From Enteractinococcus helveticum (GTDB lineage Bacteria > Actinomycetota > Actinomycetes > Actinomycetales > Micrococcaceae): a stretch of 64,000 nt of DNA. The notes beneath the pieces are model-generated. The model was given only the letters and a program-made list of their open reading frames with translations, searched no databases and was not told the DNA's origin. The stretch covers positions 248,001 to 312,000 of the forward strand of contig NZ_LXEY01000021.1 of NCBI RefSeq assembly GCF_001657475.1, given 5' to 3'. Numbering within the stretch: the stretch's first letter is position 1; each line of letters begins with the position of its first letter. The position numbers were made by a program, and so were the translations under genes. Below are positions 26,545 through 34,296 of this stretch, piece after piece.

Positions 26545-28146
26545 TTAGGCGACGCGCTGGATCGTCTTGCGCGTTTGCGGGAAGGCACGACGGGTCAGCG
26601 GATCGAAGAAGATCAAAATTGCCAAACCAATCAATCCAATGGTCCCGGTGAGGATGCGCATGGGCAGCAGTGGAATCCATTGCGACACGGCCAGCTGATC
26701 GACCACCCCGACCACGATCAACACGGCGACGAGGAGATACAGCAGCGATGAGGACCAGCCGCGCCAGGCGCCGGCAATGACGAACAGCGGCAGAACCCAC
26801 AACACGTACCAGGGCTGGAAGACGGGGGCGGCCAGGATCGCCGTCGTCAGTGCAATGGCGGCCGAGAAGATCGGGTGTTTGGGTTTTGGCAGCAGGGCGA
26901 GCCAGGCGGTCACCGCGGCGATGGCAAGGGTGCCCAGGCTATAGACGACCTCAGCGGCGGGTTCGGTTCCGGTGCCCCAGATGAGGTCAACCAGCCAGCC
27001 GATGCCCAGGCCGAGTAGCCCGAAGGGGGCGTAGGGGAAGGCTGCGGAGCCGGAGGTCATCATGGCCGGTATCCAGCCGAACCACAGCCCGGTGACGGCG
27101 CCCAGTACGGCGAGCAGGAGACCGACGACGACCACGGATTTGGCCCAGACTGCGATGCGGGCGCGATAGGAGATGGTGGTGTTGGGCCGCCAGAGCAGCA
27201 GCATGCCGGCAAAGGGTAAGACCAGTACCGTCAGGGGTTTGACGGCGATGGAGCCGCCCAGCAGGATAAAGCCCAGCAGAATACGTCGTCGGCGGTGATT
27301 CAATGGCGCCCAGTGCGGGTTAACGAAGTACAGGCCGGTCAGTAGCAGCCCGAGCATGAGGGTGTCGTTGTGGGCGCCGGCGATCATGTACAGGCCAAAT
27401 AGTGGGTTGGCGATGAAGATCCATTGGGCCCAGTCGCCGCGGACACCAAAGCGGCGGGCCAGGCGTGGTATGGCCCACATGCACATGGCCATGCCGCCGA
27501 GGAACAGGAGGCGGAAGAACAGGATGGCCCATTCGGGGCCGCCGTTGGTCACAAACCACACGAATTGTGAGATCAGCAGAAAGGCCGGGCCGTAGGGTGA
27601 TGGGGATTGGGCCCACAGGGAGTCAGCACCGATCATGAACCAGCCGGGCAGCGAGGAGACGCCTTCGCCGTAGGGGTCGAGGCCGGCGTGCAGCAGGCGG
27701 CCTTGGGCCAGATAGGAGAACACGTCGCGCGACATGATCGGAAAGGCGAAGATCAGCGGGACGGTCCAGTAGAGGATTGCCCGGTTGATCACGGTGAGTT
27801 TGTGGTCGTTGATGCGGACTTTGCGCGCGGATTCTTTGACGCTGCCAACGTTGGTTGCCCCTGAACCGGTGGTGTAGGGCAGCTGAAGGGCTTGGCCGAG
27901 GCGCAGCCAGGAGCGGACCAGCAGGAGTCCCCCGGTGACCAGTGCGACGGCGCAAACGGTGACGCCGGGGGTCCAAAAGCGTAGTGGGTTCAGGACGGTG
28001 GTGCCGGCGAACCAGGAGTTTTGGGTTTGTGGTAACCAGCCGACGCCCCAGGAGGCAACCATGATGATGATGGCTGCGGCCAGGCCGACCCGGATGTGGT
28101 GGCCTGGGTCGGTGTCGATCCTGGATGGGACAAACCACTTGCCCAT
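26545..28146 (-). CDS. Polyprenol-phosphomannose-dependent alpha-1,6-mannosyltransferase (MptB-like)
   Basis: This 533-residue GT-C membrane enzyme has about 13 transmembrane segments. MSRDVFSYLAQGRLLHAGLDPYG in the first outside loop carries the catalytic aspartate. HNDTLMLGLLLTGLYFV and PWYVLWVLPLFVIAGAW are family landmarks. It would extend the alpha-1,6-mannan core of lipomannan outside the membrane. The ATG at 28146 overlaps the stop of the upstream homologue by one base (TGATG). The two are tandem paralogues working in one pathway. Confidence 0.85.
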   Translation of the reverse strand: MGKWFVPSRIDTDPGHHIRVGLAAAIIIMVASWGVGWLPQTQNSWFAGTTVLNPLRFWTPGVTVCAVALVTGGLLLVRSWLRLGQALQLPYTTGSGATNVGSVKESARKVRINDHKLTVINRAILYWTVPLIFAFPIMSRDVFSYLAQGRLLHAGLDPYGEGVSSLPGWFMIGADSLWAQSPSPYGPAFLLISQFVWFVTNGGPEWAILFFRLLFLGGMAMCMWAIPRLARRFGVRGDWAQWIFIANPLFGLYMIAGAHNDTLMLGLLLTGLYFVNPHWAPLNHRRRRILLGFILLGGSIAVKPLTVLVLPFAGMLLLWRPNTTISYRARIAVWAKSVVVVGLLLAVLGAVTGLWFGWIPAMMTSGSAAFPYAPFGLLGLGIGWLVDLIWGTGTEPAAEVVYSLGTLAIAAVTAWLALLPKPKHPIFSAAIALTTAILAAPVFQPWYVLWVLPLFVIAGAWRGWSSSLLYLLVAVLIVVGVVDQLAVSQWIPLLPMRILTGTIGLIGLAILIFFDPLTRRAFPQTRKTIQRVA

Positions 28147-29732
28147 CAGCGCCCCGCTTGGGTGCGCGAACGTTTCCAGCGCTGATAGGCCAAGACCATG
28201 CGTCGCCAGGATTGGCGCAGGTGCCATTGGTTTTTGAACATCGGTGAGGTCCACGGGTCATAGTAGAGCACCCAGATGGACAAGACGACCGACAGCCCCC
28301 AGGACAGGGCTTGCATCCAGCCGCCGAGCTCTAAGAATTGCCACACGTAGAGTTGGTCGCCTGCACCATAGGCGGTGAAAAATGCGACGGTGAAGATGAC
28401 CCAGCGCAGCTGCCAGTTTGACCGGATGCCCAGCATGACAAAGAGCGGGAGTAGCCACAGCAGATACCACGGGTGGATGACGGGTGACAGCACCACGATC
28501 GCAGCAAATGACCAGGTGGCGCGGGCCAGGATTTGGTCATAGGTCCCTGCGAACATTAACACCAGCACAATGACCACGGACAGCAATCGCCCGGCCAGTC
28601 GAACGGCTGGCATGACCCATTCGCCGTCGCCCAGGCCCAGTTCGACCACGGCAACGCGCAACAGCTCTCCCCCGGCTCCGATGGGTGACCACCAGCTCCA
28701 GATGGACCCGGTACCGGCAATGACTTTGACCCAGTCCAGCCCGTAGCCGTTAATCCACCCGACCGCCAACATAATGGCGGCGGTCAGGCCAAGGGTGATG
28801 CACCAGTACCAGAAGATTTTGATTTTCGATGCGTTGCGCCCCGCCCACCACAGGCCAATAAAGGGCAGCAGCACAATCGAGATGACTTTCATGCCGATCG
28901 AGATGCTCATCATCAAGACGGCCAGCACGCCGTGTCCACGCCACACCGCGTAGATGGCTGCGACCATAAACCCGACCATCAGGGAATCATTGTGTCCGGA
29001 GGCTACAAACGAGATGATAAACAGCGGGTTGGCCGCCGAAATCCATTGGGCTCGGGCCGGATCCCACCCCTGCATTTCAGCCAGTTTGGGCACGTAATAA
29101 ATGATCATCGCTACACCCAGCAGCGAGACCAGCCGGAACATAAAGATGGCGATATCAGGTTGGCCCACGCCGGTAATGCCGACGACGGCGCCTTCGATCC
29201 ACAAGAACATCGGCCCATACGGGGTAGCGTCTTCAGCCCACATCGTATCGGTCCCCAGTTGGAACCAGTTGGGCAGATTTGAGATGCCCAACTCATAGGG
29301 GTTTTGGCCGGCTAGTACCTGGCGCCCCTGGTTGAGATAGGCCAGCATGTCGCGGGAAAAAATGGTCAGCGCAAAGAGCTGTGGCAACGACCAGAGGCCC
29401 ACCGCCCAGTTGATCGTGCGCATACTTTCAGGCGGGAATTCGTATTTGCCTTTGAAGGTGCGCGCCGGACGTCGCAGCACTCGCCCCAGTCGTAACCAGC
29501 CCCAGATCATGCCCCAGGCGCCGATGGTGAGCATGATCGTACCAATGGTCACACCGAGCTCGGTGGTACGGAATGGTGCCAGCCAGGTGGTGGAGTTAAT
29601 GTCAGAGTTGGGAGCGACCCAGCCGACTGACCATGATCCGATGGAAAGGATTAAGGACCCCAAAAACCCGACGACAATTGCGGGCCAGGCGTGGCGTGTT
29701 GTGCCCCGACGGGCATGTTCCAAGGTGGTCAT
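28146..29732 (-). CDS. Polyprenol-phosphomannose-dependent alpha-1,6-mannosyltransferase (MptA-like)
   Basis: The 528-residue product is a GT-C glycosyltransferase with many membrane segments. FSRDMLAYLNQGRQVLAGQNPYE carries the catalytic Asp loop. GHNDSLMVGFMVAAIYAVW and PWYLLWLLPLFVMLG match its tandem neighbour. Micrococcus-type actinobacteria make lipomannan, which fits. GAAAG precedes the ATG at 29732; an in-frame TTG lies one codon earlier. It is divergent from orn and coupled to the downstream paralogue. Which of the two is MptA or MptB cannot be settled by eye. Confidence 0.83.
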   Translation of the reverse strand: MTTLEHARRGTTRHAWPAIVVGFLGSLILSIGSWSVGWVAPNSDINSTTWLAPFRTTELGVTIGTIMLTIGAWGMIWGWLRLGRVLRRPARTFKGKYEFPPESMRTINWAVGLWSLPQLFALTIFSRDMLAYLNQGRQVLAGQNPYELGISNLPNWFQLGTDTMWAEDATPYGPMFLWIEGAVVGITGVGQPDIAIFMFRLVSLLGVAMIIYYVPKLAEMQGWDPARAQWISAANPLFIISFVASGHNDSLMVGFMVAAIYAVWRGHGVLAVLMMSISIGMKVISIVLLPFIGLWWAGRNASKIKIFWYWCITLGLTAAIMLAVGWINGYGLDWVKVIAGTGSIWSWWSPIGAGGELLRVAVVELGLGDGEWVMPAVRLAGRLLSVVIVLVLMFAGTYDQILARATWSFAAIVVLSPVIHPWYLLWLLPLFVMLGIRSNWQLRWVIFTVAFFTAYGAGDQLYVWQFLELGGWMQALSWGLSVVLSIWVLYYDPWTSPMFKNQWHLRQSWRRMVLAYQRWKRSRTQAGR

Positions 29733-29836
29733 CAACAGCTTTCAATGGATCAGTTTGATATCAATGACGTTGGGGATAAATGTATCACCGGACATCGGTA
29801 GGCTAAACATCGACACCTGGAGCAAGGAGAAATATC

Positions 29837-30517
29837 TTGGACACCACAACACCACAACCCTACGAACCGGCTTCTGAAGCTTCAAAAGACCGTGACCGAA
29901 ACCTCGTCTGGTTAGACGCTGAAATGACTGGCCTGTACCCCGGCGTGGATGCACTGGTCGAAGTCGCCATCATCATCACCGACGCGGATCTGAACATTCT
30001 GGATGAAGGCATCGACATCATTATTAAGCCTCCAGCTGCCGCTGTAGAACAGATGGATCCAGTCGTTGTGGAGATGCATGCCCAAAACGGTCTGGCCGAA
30101 CAATGGGAAAACGGACTCAGTGCCGAAGAAGCCGAACAACAGCTGTTGGGGTACGTCAAAAAGTTCTGCCCGGAACCACGCACTGCCCTGTTGGCAGGAA
30201 ATACCGTAGGGCAGGATCAGCGATTCCTATTAGAAGAGATGCCACAATTGGCCGCTCATTTGCACTATCGGATTGTTGATGTATCTTCGATCAAGGAGCT
30301 GGCCAAGCGCTGGTACCCATACGCCTACGAAAAATCCCCCGAGAAATTGGGCAACCATCGCGCACTGGGTGACATCACCGATTCGATCAACGAGTTGCGC
30401 TACTACCGTGAAGCAATCATGGTCCCTCCACCAGGTCCGAGCGTGGATGAGGCTCGGAAAGTTCGCGATGAACTCGTGTTGTACGTCGAGCCAGAACTTG
30501 TCCAGGACACGGATTAG
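29837..30517 (+). CDS. orn: Oligoribonuclease
   Basis: Orn degrades 2-5 nt RNAs, including pGpG, to mononucleotides. The 226-residue product has the DEDDh exonuclease motifs: WLDAEMTGLYPG (DxE), AGNTVGQDQRFL, and HRALGDITDSI (H and the last D). The start is TTG at 29837, with AAGGAG nine bases upstream. The first 20 residues are a polar extension before the fold begins. It is followed by tRNA-His, as in several actinobacteria. Confidence 0.96.
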   Translation: MDTTTPQPYEPASEASKDRDRNLVWLDAEMTGLYPGVDALVEVAIIITDADLNILDEGIDIIIKPPAAAVEQMDPVVVEMHAQNGLAEQWENGLSAEEAEQQLLGYVKKFCPEPRTALLAGNTVGQDQRFLLEEMPQLAAHLHYRIVDVSSIKELAKRWYPYAYEKSPEKLGNHRALGDITDSINELRYYREAIMVPPPGPSVDEARKVRDELVLYVEPELVQDTD

Positions 30518-30591
30518 GCAAAACAAAAAATCTCGGATATACTGAAGGGCGTTGCCTAAGGGCAATCACCGTCGAGTGAAAACTCGATGTG

Positions 30592-30664
30592 GTGGGTATA
30601 GCTCAGTCGGTAGAGCGTCTGGTTGTGGTCCAGAAGGTCGCGGGTTCAAGCCCCGTTACTCACC
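30592..30664 (+). tRNA. tRNA-His (GTG anticodon)
   Basis: The acceptor stem is GTGGGTA/TACTCAC with one G-T pair and a C discriminator. The anticodon loop TTGTGGT gives GTG. G at 30591 can serve as the extra -1 base of tRNA-His. The downstream terminator doubles as an integration site. Confidence 0.95.
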
Positions 30665-30671
30665 CGGTATA

Positions 30672-30711
30672 GATCCCTGTGAACATGCGGAAGTTCACAG
30701 GGATCTTTTTT
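30672..30711 (+). terminator. Rho-independent terminator of tRNA-His
   Basis: A 13-bp perfect stem (30672-30684 with 30693-30705) is followed by TTTTTT. Its right arm and T-run are the left copy of a 19-bp repeat that bounds an island. Confidence 0.95.
30691..30709. repeat. Putative attL (19-bp direct repeat, left copy)
   Basis: AAGTTCACAGGGATCTTTT is found here, in the right arm of the tRNA-His terminator, and again exactly at 34095-34113. An integrase remnant starts 51 bp to the right, as expected for a tRNA-targeting element. Confidence 0.75.
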
Positions 30712-30759
30712 CGTGGTTGTAAATGGTTGCGATCCCCCGTATTGAAGAGGGATCTACAC

Positions 30760-31098
30760 ATGGCGAACATACAGGAACGCGTCACAAAGGCAGGCGTAAC
30801 AACCCACCGCGTGGACTATTACGACGACAATGAGAAATTCAAATACACTCCTACCCCGGCAAATCAGAGATCATCGAAGAACAAGGCTACGACATTGCCT
30901 TGGAAATTCTTGGCGCACAACAAAATTCTGATGAACTCACCTTGCGCGAATCGTTCCCCCGACCTAGCAATTCGCGCTATTGAAATCACCAACGGGACCA
31001 CTGCAGAATACGAGCGAGAAGCTGCCCGCACGTAAATGCCCCGGTTCGGGGACTTCCCGCTCGACACGACCACTAAAGACTGGATGATCGACTGCTGA
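30760..31098 (+). pseudogene. Tyrosine-type phage integrase, N-terminal remnant with frameshifts
   Basis: The ATG opens MANIQERVTKAGVTTHRVDYY, the typical start of actinobacterial element integrases (AP2-like arm-binding domain). The similarity continues in a second frame from 30864 (EIIEEQGYDIALEILGAQ, LTLRESFPR). It continues in a third frame near 30975 (TAEYEREAART, then MPRFGDFPLD), which is the start of the SAM-like core-binding domain. At least two frameshifts and two stops break it, and the catalytic domain with the R-H-R-Y residues is missing. It is non-functional and lies beside attL. Confidence 0.75.
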
Positions 31099-31104
31099 CA
31101 AGAC

Positions 31105-31190
31105 TCCTGGCGGATGGAAGCTAGGCCGGCAATGGCGATTCGACCTACAGCAGATCGAAGCCTATGAGATCTCGCAGCGCCCACACGATT
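31105..31190 (+). pseudogene. Excisionase-like helix-turn-helix remnant
   Basis: In the frame starting at 31105 the sequence reads PGGWKLGRQWRFDLQQIEAY. This resembles the wing of MerR/Xis-type excisionase DNA-binding domains (PG-KVGRQWRF pattern). Only this C-terminal part can be seen, with no start. It directly follows the integrase remnant, as xis and int genes commonly do. Confidence 0.5.
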
Positions 31191-31197
31191 GTTTGCG

Positions 31198-31663
31198 CTG
31201 GCACCAAACGCAAGAAAGCAACAACAAACACGACGACGGATTGCGTAACCATCGCAATCAAAAAGCATCAACCCCTCACCCGGTGATTCGACCACTTCCA
31301 TAACAGTACAAACACCAAACACCCGCCTAGTTCTAGGCATTCTTTTACCCCCATTTTCTAAGACTTACTTGGCGTACCAAAAAGCAGGAGTTTCATTTTG
31401 AAAAACGCATCAAGGTGGTCATTATGAATACCACAACAGCTACCAGGCCATCGGGAAAACTCTCGTCTAAGGCACCCCGGACAGTCGTCCGCAACGCAGT
31501 CTCATTCAGGGACTTATGCGCTTATTTCAGGACGGAGCTTCGGTTGTCGAAGCGTCAATCAGTAGATTTGGGGAGAGACCGGCGAATTCATGCGCCGCTC
31601 CCCTGGTGTATCGGATCCAACATCGCGGGATGCAATACGGAATATTGAAAGATGATAAATAAA
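31198..31663. other. Degenerate spacer in the island
   Basis: No convincing gene. Short open stretches exist, such as one from 31424 (MNTTTATRPSGKLSSK), but none has both a good start and a recognisable domain. Base composition shifts to AT-rich toward 31650. Confidence 0.4.
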
Positions 31664-32413
31664 CTATCTGTCTTGCTGGACCTTGGACCATGGAGATTTT
31701 GAAATTTTTCTCCATTCTTTTCTGTCCCTTCTCTTCGAATTTTTCCGTATAAACACCTGCTTTTGAGAAAGTAACCAATCATCCCTGTTTCCTTGCCACT
31801 GTGTTTGATTTTCATCGAGATCAATCAGGTAAGCATCGAGACCGTACTCACCTGAGTTGATCTCATAAACAAATTGTTCCTCGGTTATCGGCTTATCTAC
31901 CCAGTCAGTCAATTTGATGAATTGATACTTGTGGGCCATACGTCTCCGAGGAAAACCTGGTTGAGTCCATGCGACCAATATTCCAGCATCGTCCCAGTGT
32001 ACTGAGTGCACTTCATAGTGTCCGCTGATACTGTCCCCAGGATTTAGATACGGTTCTAACGGCGTTGTTATCTTGTACCCTTCAACTAGGTTCTCACGCT
32101 TCCCACAGTAGAAGCCAAGGACCCGGACTCGATATGCAGGCGCAGCTCCGGTGTTGACGACTCGCACTTCAACAGAAGGCCCTTGAAGGTCTCCTACCAT
32201 ATCTATTCCCCAAACAGGATCGCTAATTTGTGGTTCCCAGTTAGGTTTCGTCCGGTCAAGCATGTTAATAAACAATGTAAAAATGCCGCTGATGAAAATT
32301 GGCAGAACCAAGTTTGTTAGAAGACTGAATGAACTCATTGCAGAAGCGCCTGCATCCAAATCACTCAGATTCTCTAAGTGTTGTAGTTCGCTGACAAACA
32401 CAAACAGTTCCAT
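31664..32413 (-). CDS. Unknown island protein with one transmembrane segment (249 aa)
   Basis: I do not recognise the family. A single hydrophobic helix (about residues 28-51, LLTNLVLPIFISGIFTLF) follows a short N-terminus. A beta-rich soluble domain then contains VEVRVVNTGAAPAYRVRVLGFY, and the C-terminus is strongly basic. A domain with such a VVNTG-APA pattern often adopts an immunoglobulin-like fold. The product is likely membrane-anchored with its domain on one side. It is AT-richer than core genes and lies in the tRNA-His island, downstream of the 226-aa unknown gene on the same strand. It is intact, unlike the phage genes around it. Confidence 0.7.
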   Translation of the reverse strand: MELFVFVSELQHLENLSDLDAGASAMSSFSLLTNLVLPIFISGIFTLFINMLDRTKPNWEPQISDPVWGIDMVGDLQGPSVEVRVVNTGAAPAYRVRVLGFYCGKRENLVEGYKITTPLEPYLNPGDSISGHYEVHSVHWDDAGILVAWTQPGFPRRRMAHKYQFIKLTDWVDKPITEEQFVYEINSGEYGLDAYLIDLDENQTQWQGNRDDWLLSQKQVFIRKNSKRRDRKEWRKISKSPWSKVQQDR

Positions 32414-32429
32414 TTATTACCCCACACAT

Positions 32430-32458
32430 ACTTAACCCCGCCGGTTGTAGCCGACGGG
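32430..32458. terminator. Hairpin between the two island cargo genes
   Basis: AACCCCGCCGG and CCGACGGGGTT pair with one mismatch around a 6-base loop. Reading plus it is followed by a T-rich stretch and an AAAGGA ribosome-binding site, the layout typical of phage gene gaps. Confidence 0.6.
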
Positions 32459-32512
32459 GTTGTTCTTATTCACGAAAGGAAAACTTTGAGCGCCAACAAA
32501 TTTAGCGAAACA

Positions 32513-33190
32513 TCACTCGGTTCCGATCATCTTGCCAGCCATAGTGGAAAGCATATTTCCCGCGCTACTGGAGGTGGCATCCGAAAACCAGTTTCCAGCG
32601 ATTTTGAAAAGATTCTTAAAGAACTTCTTTCGTTCATCCCCTTCAACTTTGAGGGTGATATGAATCGATGCACCAACGATTTCATCAGTCAAGGATCTCA
32701 CTCGAGCGAAATCTGGGGTGGAGCTACTGTTGACGATTCTGAAGACTTCATCAATGAGCTGATTAATACGCTGTCTCGCGTCATCAGGGATTCCGGTGGT
32801 GATATTGACCGTCTCGCGGATTTCTTCCAGAGTTTCGCGAAGACTCTCGATTTGCTCCCCAGAAGGGGCTAATTTTTTGTTCTCCTGATTAGCAGAGTGC
32901 CCGAGTACAGCTAGGGATGACCTTACGGCATCACTGAGCCTTAGTCCACGAGTAGTTGGTGCTTGGCCGAGGAATTCCCAGGCAACGTCGAATGCTGATT
33001 TGAAATGCTCAAAAAGTGCTGGGGCTGAGTCGTCGTAGCTTTTTTGCATGAGCTCGCTCAGTCCGTTTATTGCGTCCAGATGTTCTCGCCAGGTCGGCGG
33101 ACCCCAAGGGTGATCATCTCCTTGCTCATACCTATCTACATAATCCAAGAACTGAATAGCAGGCCCCACAAGTCCCCCTTGATACCGCAT
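32513..33190 (-). CDS. Unknown island protein, helical/coiled-coil (225 aa)
   Basis: I do not recognise the family. The protein is hydrophilic and mostly helical, with SGEQIESLRETLEEIRETVN suggesting a coiled coil. It ends with a Gly/Ser/Met-rich tail (SSSAGNMLSTMAGKM) that could insert in or touch a membrane. Start choice is uncertain: ATG at 33190 is used, but GTG at 33169 has AAGGGGG just upstream. A plus-strand frame over the same bases (32486-32872) is rejected as a shadow. With the next gene it forms a two-gene cargo module of unknown role. Confidence 0.68.
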   Translation of the reverse strand: MRYQGGLVGPAIQFLDYVDRYEQGDDHPWGPPTWREHLDAINGLSELMQKSYDDSAPALFEHFKSAFDVAWEFLGQAPTTRGLRLSDAVRSSLAVLGHSANQENKKLAPSGEQIESLRETLEEIRETVNITTGIPDDARQRINQLIDEVFRIVNSSSTPDFARVRSLTDEIVGASIHITLKVEGDERKKFFKNLFKIAGNWFSDATSSSAGNMLSTMAGKMIGTE

Positions 33191-33197
33191 TAGTAAA

Positions 33198-33230
33198 GCC
33201 CACCGGCTGCAACTGGTGGGCTTCTTTATT
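33198..33230 (+). terminator. Phage-type terminator before the Rha remnant
   Basis: GCCCACCGG and CTGGTGGGC form a near-perfect stem, followed by TTCTTTATTT. An AAAGGA ribosome-binding site comes right after, the same layout as the hairpin at 32430. Confidence 0.65.
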
Positions 33231-33247
33231 TCCAGAAAGGAATCACA

Positions 33248-33774
33248 TTGAATACTCACATTGTACAGCGTGACGGTCTTGGACTGTTTACAACGTCTGA
33301 GATTATTGCAGGTCACGCGGAAGTATCTCATCAAACAGTGCTGAAACTGGTCGATGGGTACAGGACTGATTTAGAAAAGTTCGGCAAGCTCGGATTTGAA
33401 ACCAGAGATGCGTCTAACAATGCTCAAATTCGTGTCGCTCCGTTAATGAGCAGTAATAATCACTGCTGCTTTCGTATGTACACATCACCGATATCCTGCG
33501 CCGGTTCAAAAAGGATCTGGTCAAAGCGTTCTTTGAGATGGTCCAGCAGCTACAGCAACCAGCGGTCCCTGCTTATCCGACGGCGTTACGTGGGTGGGCT
33601 GATGAGCTCGAGGGTAAACGCGCGTTGGAAGCGCAGGTGGCCAGCGACGTACCCAAAGTTGATTATCACGACACGTTCATTGCCGATGAAGACCTGATCT
33701 CATTTCGCACGTTTGCTATCGACTTGAAAGTTGGTGAGCAGCTCATACGTCAGATACTCATTGACGCGAAGTGA
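33248..33774 (+). pseudogene. Rha/KilAC phage antirepressor, frameshifted
   Basis: A TTG start behind AGAAAGGAA opens an Rha-type domain (TTSEIIAGHAEVSHQTVLKLVDGY), as in the intact gene at 37163. Near 33430 the frame is lost. A downstream frame carries RRFKKDLVKAFFEMVQQLQ and then ALRGWADELE and KVDYHDTFIADEDLISFRT, the linker and KilA-C domain of antirepressors, which is cut short at 33774. Such proteins counter phage repressors. This copy is broken. Confidence 0.75.
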
Positions 33775-33840
33775 ACTTATATGCAACATACGTCGCGGTA
33801 GTCTGATTCTCAGCAGCGGAAGCTGACGGTCACGGACCAG

Positions 33841-34010
33841 TCAATCAAACGCTTGTTCTTTGGCTCCCAGCAAAGCGTGCTCTGATTCTTCCAACGGCAA
33901 TGTATCAGAGCCCATCGTCGTGCGGGTTGCACACCCTACGATCTTGCGAGAAAAAGCATCCGCGAAAAATGCGGTATAACAAAACCCAGGGCGCTTCATG
34001 GTCGCTTTTT
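33841..34010 (-). pseudogene. IS3-family transposase (OrfB) fragment
   Basis: The stretch RPGFCYTAFFADAFSRKIVG followed by TTMGSDTLPLEESEHAL is the rve integrase core of IS3-family transposases, around the second catalytic Asp. No start, no terminal repeats and no other transposase parts are visible. It is a small relic next to attR. Confidence 0.75.
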
Positions 34011-34094
34011 CATGCCCAGCCACAAGGATAAGTAAACCAGCTAGAACCCGAGCGGTCCTAAAAACAGTCGGCCCCTTCTGCCTATTAACCCGCA

Positions 34095-34113
34095 AAGTTC
34101 ACAGGGATCTTTT
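34095..34113. repeat. Putative attR (19-bp direct repeat, right copy)
   Basis: Exact copy of 30691-30709. Here it has no hairpin partner, so it looks like the displaced original or incoming end of the tRNA-His terminator site. Confidence 0.72.
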
Positions 34114-34296
34114 GTTTTCCTTGCCTTTCGTAGCCGCAGATGGTTATGTAGCTCTCACCAGTAACACTTTCAGCTCACACAACGCCAAACCAGGAGACGG
34201 GCCGGTACCACGGACGTATTGCGAGTCCCTGGCACGAGTCCGCCCAACCAGCGATGTTGGGATGCTGAATTCGTCAACCGGCCCTGGCAGGAACAT

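Noticed and set aside
32486..32872. Plus-strand frame of 128 codons with an AAAGGA site and TTG start
   Set aside because: It lies opposite the 32513-33190 gene, whose product has natural composition and a coiled coil. The plus frame looks like its antisense image; only its first bases may be leftover phage spacer.
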